From contig SADC01000946.1 of NCBI GenBank assembly GCA_004194705.1, forward strand, positions 1-64,000: a stretch of 64,000 nt of DNA, read 5' to 3'. A model generated the notes under the pieces. The model did not search any database. It was given only the letters and a program-made list of their open reading frames with translations, and was not told where the DNA came from. Below are positions 56,613-64,000 of this stretch, in pieces (within the stretch, counting starts at the first letter, position 1; each line of letters begins with the position of its first letter). A program made the translations under genes and the position numbers. This DNA comes from Ditylenchus dipsaci. Its lineage: Eukaryota > Nematoda > Chromadorea > Rhabditida > Anguinidae.

Positions 56613-57130
56613 ACTTGGGTTTATTGGTACATGAGACATCCAGAAAAACTGTGGTCGGCCTTTTAGAGTGGCTTATTAAAAAAGATGGTAAAGGCAGTGG
56701 TTATGGGGTTTTTTATAGCTGAAGTCATGGTTTTGGTATTAACAGACTCTGCATAAGACGCGGATTTGGGAAAGATATAATGCTTTTTATTACTTTCGAC
56801 TAAATCCGAAATGTCGGATTCTGGAGTACACCTGTTTAGCGAAGGTTTCAGGCGGTTTTTCCCAACCATCTTGAGGCTTCCTGGACTTTTAAACCTTATT
56901 TTAGTCAAGAAAAATCATGTTTGCTGCCACCGGAATTCGAACCTGTAGCATTTTGAATCGTGAAAATTACGGACGAAAGGCTATCAAAGAAATACCGAAT
57001 TGTTGATGAATTCACCTGTCGATCAATTCACCGTTGCCCACAAAAAATCATCGAGAGTAGAAATTTGGCATTTTTGTAAAAAGTCTCCTACCAGACAATT
57101 TGTTATAATTAAATAGCGTTTCAATTACAG

Positions 57131-60100
57131 TGCAAAAGAGTAGGAGTAGCTCTGAAAATGTAGAGGAAAATCTCGCTGAGCGGAGTACTGAGCTAGGTAT
57201 TTATTACAATTTCATTATTACTATAAATTCAGTTTTTAATTACCTTCAGTTTTGCATCAACCACAAACTTTAGTCAAGAAAAGGAAGCGTTCAATGGCAA
57301 ATTCTCAAAATGTTATTGGCAAAAAGAAGAAGCTGTCCGAAAAAGAAAAAAGAAAGAGGATACGTTTCTTAGCCATGACTGAAAAAAACAAAATGGTATA
57401 TTTTGGAAGATTTATAAAGTTTTTTTCAGACAATTTATAAGAAAATTTTTCAGTTTAATAAAAATCTATTCATAAAATTTTAAAAACAGCCTATTAGTAG
57501 CCATAGTGACAATTTTTGGAATTCTCCGTTGCCCGACAATTTGTTACCGGAAGTTCGTCGGCTGAGGAATATAACCGGCCTTCTACTGTCTACTAATAGC
57601 ATAGTTGCGAAGGAAAATTTAAAAAATTTCGCGCGTATATTATTTCAAATAAAGAGCTTTATATTATTGGTAATATTTAATTCTGTCCTCTAATTACTGA
57701 AAAATGTCCCCTAATTCGCTGAAAAATGCCCCTAATTTTTCTCTCTCATCGTTTTTAGTCAAAATTTCGCGGGAATTTAAATTTTTCAGTCAAAAAGTAA
57801 CTTGGATCGCGCAAAATCTAGCCCCAGAGTGGCCAGAAGCTCCTGAAAATTGGTTTTTGGGGGTTTACTAAAGGGGGAGTAAACTTTTTGCAAAAATTCG
57901 ATTAAGCGGATCAGATTTCGGGTCCGATGGGCTCAATCGCTCAAAATTTCACCCTGAACCATTCTCAACCATCTTAAACGCCCTAAACCATCCCAAACTA
58001 ACTTCTCAACCATCTTAAAACGCCCTAAACCATCCCAAACTGCTCCAAACCAGTATCTGTTGTTAATTGTACGTGAGTGCAGAGCAAGGTATTTTGCAAA
58101 AATTCGATTAAGCGGATCAGATTTCGGGTCCGATGGGCTCAATCGCTCAAAATTTCACCCTGAACCATTCTTAACCATCTTAAAACGCCCTAAACCATCC
58201 CAAACTGCTCCAAACCAGTATCTGTTGTTAATTGTACGTGAGTGCAGAGCAAGGTATTTTGCAAAAATTCGATTAAGCGGATCAGATTTCGGGTCCGATG
58301 GGCTCAATCGCTCAAAATTTCACCCTGAACCATTCTCAACCATCTTAAAACGCCCTAAACCATCCCAAACTGCTCCAAACCAGTATCTGTTGTTAATTGT
58401 ACGTGAGTGCAGAGCAAGGTATTTTGCAAAATTCGATTAAGCGGATCAGATTTCGGGTCCGATGGCTCAATCGCTCAAAATTTCACCCTGAACCATTCTC
58501 AACCATCTTAAAACGCCCTAAACCATCCCAAACTGCTCCAAACCAGTATCTAACTACCCTAAATCAGTAATTAGGACGGTTTAAGATAGTTGAGAATGGT
58601 TCAGGGTAAAATTCTGAGCGATTCAGCCGATCGGACTGGAATTCTGATCCGCCCAATCGAATTTTCGCAGAAAGTATACTCCCTTTAGTAAACCCCCGAA
58701 AAACCAACTTTCAGGAGGTTCTGGCCATTCCAGAGTGGGATTATGACCAATTCAAGTTATTTTTTGACTGAAAAATTAAATTCCCGCGAAATTTTGACTA
58801 AAAACGATGAGAAAGAAAAATTAGGGGGCATTTTTCAGCAATTAGGGGGCATTTTTCAGTAATTGGGGGGCAAATTAAATACCACCCTATATTATTTTAC
58901 ATTTTTTTGCTAAAGAAAACTTATTTTTTTAGCGAGGTGAGCCTAGCACCACATTTTTTTTTCAGCGCTCGGTTAAAATGCGCAACATTTTTCAATCGTA
59001 TGTTTTATATTCTAAATCAGGTCGAAAAAAGAGCCGTTATATCGGGTGCCATTATATCGAGGTACGACTATATGTCGAAATCCAATAAAACAAAGATGGT
59101 AATAATATATTTAAAAAAGCGAAAAAATTCACAGTTTATCTAAAACTGATGTCTTAATTCAGCTCCGACCCGTCAAACAGGAGCCCGAAGACGAGCTTAA
59201 TGAAAATATGGACATTAGTGGCAGAAACGTTTCGGAAGACAGCTTAAATCTAACTCTCAGTCCTCTAGACCTAAATCTGAGTCATGACCAGCAAGCATCC
59301 AATGTTAGCTCAGGACCAGAGGACAGTCTTCTGACAAGCGAAGAAACCAGCCCTAGTCCCAGTTCTCGTAAAGATGCGACTTACCAATACACTGAGCAGT
59401 CTGATCAAAGCCAAGACACCTCAGAAGACTTTGTTCTGAAACGGTCAGAACGTCTTAAGGCAGGCTCTTTTAGTTTAGTTTGTGAATCTATAGATATAAA
59501 TGTTTTAAGAAATTGTACGTGAGTGCAGAGCAAGGTATTTTGTTTTAAAAAATTTTTTAAGTTTTCCAGAAAATTTCCCGAAAATTTTCTTTTTTTTTTT
59601 TAATTTTTCAATGAAATGAAGTCATTGAAAATTTGTGACTTTTCCTTGGTCCCCCCTTATGTGCTTATTGTTTTAAACTACAAAAGGAACCAAGGCAAAA
59701 TCACGATTATTCGGCGACTTACGCTTTCACATGTAAATCGACCACGGTGATCACGAATTTCGCCTCAGAACCGGCACATGAACTTTTCTAATAATTCATA
59801 TCAAAAATCATTACTTCTTAGCGATTTCGTGTCTTCTTTTAGCCATAACTTCCGAGAGGTTTTTTTCGATTTATTGGCCGATTAAACGTGAAATTCACAG
59901 CGTTTTCTATTAAAATTAGAAATTTTTTAAGGCGCCTCTTTATGGCCATGTTTTACAAATAAAAAAAATTTTATTTGGAGGACTATTGCTCACACTTTTC
60001 AGTATCATTTGGTGAATTTATTTTCTGTAGAATCAAATCGCTGTCCATTCTGCATCGAACAGTATGCTGTTTGTATATTAGAGTTGAGAAATTGACTTAC

Positions 60101-63100
60101 AATCGCTCAAAAGAAAAAACACTCAAATTTTAGAAATTTCTCACAACACTTTTGTTAAAAGCACGTCTATTCAAAGGGCCATTGCCGTCTCCAACAACGG
60201 TTGTCCACCGCCAATTCAAATTTTTGTCTTTATTGTTGGATTCACGTACTAATTTTTCAACTTGGTTTCTAACAAGACTATGCCTAAAATTAAATTCTAG
60301 GCCCTGTTTTGTTAGAATCCAAGCTCAAAAATCGGTACGGAAGTCGAATGATTAGGCAAAAAAATTTAATTGGCGGGACAAATTTTGAACAAGTGGCAAT
60401 GGCTCTTGAAGATTTCTTCTTATTCGGTCGCTATTTTGTACGGTATTTTTGCCCGAAATCGGCTCGGTCGGTACGGTTTCCGGTACAGTATATCGTACCG
60501 TCATCTACTTTTCGGTCATCTTTTTTACTTCCAATTAACAGCGCATAAATCCAAAAAGTCGGAAGTTTGGGGGTCAGATCGCTCGGGTCAGGTGCTCGGA
60601 ATCTGAAGATTTCGACTTTGAGTTTGCTAGCCTAGATTGGTTAGCTGGACTTTTAACAGTTAACTGTTTTGACAACCCTAGTCAACCATTAGGTTAACAT
60701 TAGAATTTTTTTGCTAAAAAAAGGTTTTAAAGTATCTAACTTTTTTATTATAAGATGTGGCTGGGCAAGCTCTCGTACCAACGACAAAGAAGACATGCCG
60801 AAACGGTCTCAGCGTCTTCAGGTAATGCAAAGCAATCTAAAAAACCTTTATAAAATTTTGCAAATTTTCAGCAACTGAAGCCAGGTTACAAACAGTTACA
60901 TCGTTCACCGTCCCGCAGTCTTCTGGAGAAGCAAAGCTCAGATGATGAGGGTTAGCATTTTGCACAAATTGTTATTGATATTTTTAACACACCTTAAATT
61001 TAATTCAGATTTCCCTCTGGAGGAAATCTTGGCAGAGCATGTGGTCAACGGGAAATTAAATATCTCGTCAAATGGCTGGGTCGTGGAGACGAAGATAACA
61101 GCTGGATTGACGCTCGCAGCTTGCGCACCCAAGACGACTTTGCTAAACTCAGAGAGTTTGAAAAAGAAGTAATTTCGCACTTTTTTATTGCCTTGTTGGC
61201 TCTATATGTGTTTATTCCGACGCCAAAAAACATACCTTGTTCCTCTGTTCATTTTTTTTTGCAAAAAATTCGGCTTTATATTCATTCGCTCCCACCCCAA
61301 AAAAGTATGCCTCGGTCCGCCCTGTTTTTTCATGAAATTTTTTTCTTCAAAAAGTTCTTTTTCACACTGTTTGATTTTTTGCGCAAAAATTTTTTTGCTT
61401 ACAAATTTTAACAAATTTTTGTTAAAAAACCATCAAATTTTTTTTGCCTTGGTTTCCCAAGCTGTTTTTTCGTTCGATTTTTTTATAAATCAGCTTGGGG
61501 ACCAAGGCGAAAAAATTGCGAATTTTTTTACTAATTTTTTTTCCTCATTTTTCCTCATTGTCTCAAAGTCATTTAATTCACTTTTGTGTTAGAAATACAC
61601 ATGTGCGAGACTACTCTTAGAGTGGAGAGGTTGTTATGCCAACCATGGGGCCTAAAAAAATATTTTTGACTGAAAAAAGTTGGTACGATTATAGGTTGTA
61701 TAAAAAATCGTAAATTCATGTACATAAAGTAAAAAATTCGTAAATGAAAAAGTTTTGAGGCTATAAAAAATTTTTGCACAGAAAAATTAACAGGGGGACC
61801 AAGGCCTATTTTCGGCGTCGTCATGAACACATATGGAACCGCCTGGTTTTTATTATTTTTTAAAGAACGAAAAAAAGTTGAAAAAGAGGCGGCTGAAAAA
61901 GCTAAGAAGGAGGCTGAAAAACAGACTGCAAGAGCTGCTAAGCTAGCCGCAGCTAGTGTTCTAGCAAAGCGTCCTAGAGCTAGCTCCTGCAATCGTGTGG
62001 CTAAGTCGGTTTTTGGGACAATTGTGTTGCTAAAGACAAGAAACCAAAACAATCAGAAGGTAATTTTAAGTACACTTTATAATTTTGATACCGTATTTCC
62101 TGTAATTTAGACCCGGGGCTAAATTTTTGGGTGCCCAAAAATCTTGAATTTGTAAATCAAAAATGGCCCTAACTCTGAAGCTCTAGTCAAAAAAAAAGGG
62201 GAGGGGCTAAATTAGAGGAAATACGGTATCTAGTAGGGATGGGACGTGATTCCGATCTCCAATCTGCGGTTTTGTTTGAAATGGGGCGAATAGTTAACTC
62301 AAAAAATTGAAACTTTTGGGATTTCTTCCATTTTTGCTGCACTTTTTTAGATCTCCTGTTTTCGGTTTTGAATTATTGCTCCGTCTTTTTTTATTTTCTT
62401 GTCCCATCCATGTTATTTAGCAAAAATCTGTAACCAAAAGACAAACATCAGAATCTTTTTTACTTGCAGAAAGTACTTCAAATGCTGATAATCCCTTAAT
62501 GTCTGAGACAAAAGGCCGTTCTCGCAAACCAAAAAGCCAGGATGCATCTACCAAGCGTTTTCGAACAGATGTTCGTCTTTCTAGCAGAAAACGAGGAAAA
62601 TCTGTCAAAGTAACTTTTTAGCATAGTAGTGTGTCAGGCACGTCAAAGATTGAGCCATTTCACATTGGGCCAATTCAAACTGGGCCCAGTCAAATTGGGC
62701 CATTTCAAATTGGGCCAAATCAAATTGGGTCTTTTTCTGACTGACGTTTGACTCTCTGTGCACTACAATACCACCTTTAAAGCAATTGAATTTTCGATTG
62801 CAACATAATGGTTTAATTGCGTATATGAATTTAATGGTATTTAAGAGCGAAACGTCCCTTTTCCGTAGTCACAATGTTTTTCAATTTGAACAGGCCCAAT
62901 TTAAATTGGCCCAATTTGAAATTGCGCAATCTTTGGCGTGCCGTGTGTCACACTGTTTGAAAGTTGCAAAAAATTATTTAAATAATAAATTATTTAAAAA
63001 TGATCTTAAAGCACCCTTTGCAGGAAAATTACAGCAAAATTTTGTCTTCCCAGGATCCAGCTGCTAAGCGACCCAAGCATAACGTTGTGAGCAGAACTTT

Positions 63101-63143
63101 CAGTGGAATGAGCACTAGAAGCGGATTTGTAATAAAAAAATAA
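57131..63143 (+). CDS. Chromodomain protein, lysine-rich, multi-exon
   Basis: Probable methyl-lysine-reading chromatin protein. Exons with GT/AG borders: 57131-57196, 57250-57395 (KKRKRS, KKKKLSEKEKRKRIRF, nuclear-signal-like), 59163-59518 (VKQEPEDE, a SUMO-site-like motif; a Ser-rich acidic stretch; RSERLKAG), 60755-60821 (MPKRSQRLQ), 60872-60950, 61009-61168, 61866-62059 (Ala/Lys helix), 62470-62609 and 63054-63143 (MSTRSG, TAA). Exon 61009 holds the chromodomain: PLEEILAEHVVNG, then EIKYLVKWLGRGDEDNSW and IDARSL. One G is missing at a GGG run (61051), dropping the frame by one. Exon phases agree where checked. The first exon and start codon were not found, so the 5' end is open. Introns hold a palindrome with tandem repeats, a TACCGTATTT MITE and other fold-backs. 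Confidence 0.7.
57670..58887. mobile_element. Palindromic element with an amplified 165-bp arm unit
   Basis: Ends TGGTAATATTTAATTCTGTC and AAATTAAATACCACC mirror, as do the arms (AAAAATGCCCCTAATTTTTC; TGGCCAGAAGCTCCTGAAAA; GCGGATCAGATTTCGGGTCC). On the left side the arm unit (57890-58550) is repeated about four times in tandem: a GTCCGATGGGCTCAATCGCT block, an ACCATCTTAAAACGCCCTAA block and TTGTACGTGAGTGCAG. An open frame through it is repeat-derived. It lies in an intron of the chromodomain gene. Confidence 0.8.
59640..59705. repeat. CCTTGGTCCCC inverted pair
   Basis: TTCCTTGGTCCCCCCTTATG faces AAGGAACCAAGGCAAAATC with a short spacer. Confidence 0.6.
60170..60410. mobile_element. Diverged TTAA/AGGACCAT-type MITE
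   Basis: TTCAAAGGGCCATTGCC mirrors GGCAATGGCTCTTGAA. CCGCCAATTCAAATTTTT against AATTGGCGGGACAAATTTT forms the inner arms, as at 32392. The TTAA sites have decayed to TTCA and TGAA. Confidence 0.55.
61190..61855. repeat. Nested inverted repeats with CCTTGGTYCCC motifs
   Basis: TGGCTCTATATGTGTTTATT (61198) faces AACACATATGGAACCGCC (61826). TTGCCTTGGTTTCCCAAGCT (61446) faces AGCTTGGGGACCAAGGCG (61492). AGGGGGACCAAGGCC lies at 61793. It resembles 50885-51058. All of it is inside an intron of the chromodomain gene. Confidence 0.65.
62089..62228. mobile_element. TACCGTATTT-family MITE, 140 bp
   Basis: TACCGTATTTCCTGTAATTT mirrors AAATTAGAGGAAATACGGTA. GGGGCTAAA arms lie behind both ends. Confidence 0.8.
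62635..62952. repeat. Fold-back with TGGGCCAATTCAAA arms
   Basis: GGCACGTCAAAGATTGAGCC mirrors GCGCAATCTTTGGCGTGCC. Tandem ATTGGGCCATTTCAAA units (62660-62735) mirror CAATTTAAATTGGCCCAATT. It sits in the last intron of the chromodomain gene. Confidence 0.7.
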
Positions 63144-63269
63144 CATTTTATAATGTAAAAAGTATTTAGCATGCATAATGTAAAATACAAATTTTTGTTT
63201 TTCAATTTTTTTGAAAATTTCTTTAAACATTTTAATTATTTCTGGCACTTAACAATAAAAAAATTGAGA

Positions 63270-63445
63270 TCTACAGAATGGTCCAAGAAATATCGACACT
63301 TTTCAACCGTAATAACTACTTGTCTAGATCATATTCCAAATTTTTCTGTAAGCGCAGTTTGACTAAGTTTGATCTAACAATCTTTTTGGTATATAATGTG
63401 AAAAACACGATTTTGCTAGACCACCCACACAGTCGCCCCACATCC
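63270..63445. repeat. Half copy of the MITE family of 28217
   Basis: GTATATAATGTGAAAAACAC followed by GATTTTGCTAGACCACC resembles GTAGATAATGTGAAAAACAT and TTTCGCTTGGTCACACC at 28313. The opposite end is not clear. Confidence 0.5.
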
Positions 63446-63620
63446 CAGCCCTCCAACCGAAAATCGATTTTTTTAGCACGGAAATAGTTTGGAAAGTACT
63501 TTTTTTTTATCGTTTTAGCGTATAAACCCTAACCCTATCCACGATCGACTAAAAAAGCCGAAAATTGTTTTCAGGGCTGTATGATGATAAACAACTCAAA
63601 AATCAAAATATCGAAAAATT

Positions 63621-63690
63621 CGCCGCGCGGAATCGAGCTTGACAGCCCTGATCCAGCGTTTCTAACATTCGGCCACTCAAGCACATATTC
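63621..63690 (-). repeat. tRNA-derived SINE head
   Basis: The minus strand reads TTGAGTGGCCGAATGTTAG (A-box/D-arm-like) and, about 30 bases on, AAGCTCGATTCCGCG (B-box-like). The start resembles the element at 6290-6360. Confidence 0.45.
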
Positions 63691-63699
63691 CAATGTCAT

Positions 63700-64000
63700 G
63701 CTAGTGCTTTTCGAACAGTCCATTATTTAACCCCTTGCACTTACCTCTAACATTTTTAAGATTAAGGACACCACCTTCTTCTGGGTTGAGCACGATGACC
63801 ACACCAAGAGTACGAAACGGTCGGCTTACCTTAAAATGAAGCGCCCTTAGATGCTCCTAAAGTCAGACAGAAGCCGCAGTCGTCGCCAGAAATAGGCCTC
63901 CGCACGCAAAGCTCGAGTATAACGCGCGTTTGATAAATATATCTCTATATAGTATTTGGCATGGTGCTGTGGGTGGGTGGGTCACACTTGCAGCTTCAAA
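63700..64000. other. No gene recognised at window end
   Basis: I see no open frame with family signal, RNA gene or clear repeat before the window ends. Confidence 0.4.

Noticed and set aside
56663..56908. 81-codon minus-strand frame beside the Helitron-type helicase fragment
   Set aside because: Composition is plausible, but there is no motif, splice partner or homology I can recognise. Not enough to annotate.
58060..58440. Long open frame of about 126 codons with repeated LIVRECRARYFAK
   Set aside because: It follows the 165-bp tandem repeat exactly and has no start context or homology. Repeat periodicity explains it.
57890..58550. CRISPR-like direct repeats
   Set aside because: The units are adjacent 165-bp tandem copies with no unique spacers, in a eukaryotic intron.
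63525..63541. AAACCCTAACCCTATCC as a possible telomere-like sequence
   Set aside because: Only two partial units, not TTAGGC (the usual nematode repeat), and no array.

Overview
The window looks like a piece of a nematode nuclear genome. It is AT-rich and all its genes are split by introns, many only 40-60 bases long with TTTTCAG-type acceptors. The recognisable genes are a MATH-BTB gene, a divergent F-box gene with F-box-like relatives, and a seven-helix serpentine chemoreceptor, which together suggest Nematoda. I infer the phylum from gene families only; I saw no spliced leader or rRNA.

Genes, left to right: an F-box-like exon (11711-12312) and a paralogue split by a transposon (5048-5202 and 9848-9911); a SAM-domain sphingomyelin-synthase-related gene, SAMD8/SMSr type (19949-25234, +); a RING-H2 exon (27785-27996, -); an F-box gene (29502-31229, +); a seven-helix receptor (38186-41773, -) with a tRNA-Gly(CCC) in one intron (39017-39087, +); a five-RRM hnRNP-like gene (47258-49060, -); a MATH-BTB gene (52180-54051, +); and a chromodomain gene (57131-63143, +). 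They do not form one pathway. Four belong to protein-turnover adaptor families (two F-box, RING, MATH-BTB).

Transposon genes, mostly broken: a Mutator-like C-terminus (7520-7877, -), a FLYWCH-like exon (15849-15983, +), a hAT transposase relic (33740-35230, -), a Tc1/mariner-type relic in its inverted repeats (36789-37858), an unclassified multi-exon transposase-like gene (43963-45514, +) and a Helitron-type helicase C-terminus (55852-56240, -).

Most of the remaining DNA is inverted-repeat elements, often nested. They include TTAA-flanked elements, TA-flanked mariner-type MITEs sharing CTCGATATA, hAT-type elements with perfect 8-bp duplications, a TACCGTATTT family, and fold-back elements whose arms are tandem repeats. 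The most unusual structure is a GC-rich hairpin module of about 100 bp (CTAAGGTAAGTG, GCGCGCATCTCTAA, then a G/C hairpin) at or near the centre of at least five large palindromes whose outer arms differ.

A technical warning: nearly every recognisable protein gene changes frame, and every shift I worked out in detail is a single missing base next to a homopolymer. I read this mainly as consensus error in the assembly, so frameshifts alone should not be taken as pseudogenes.
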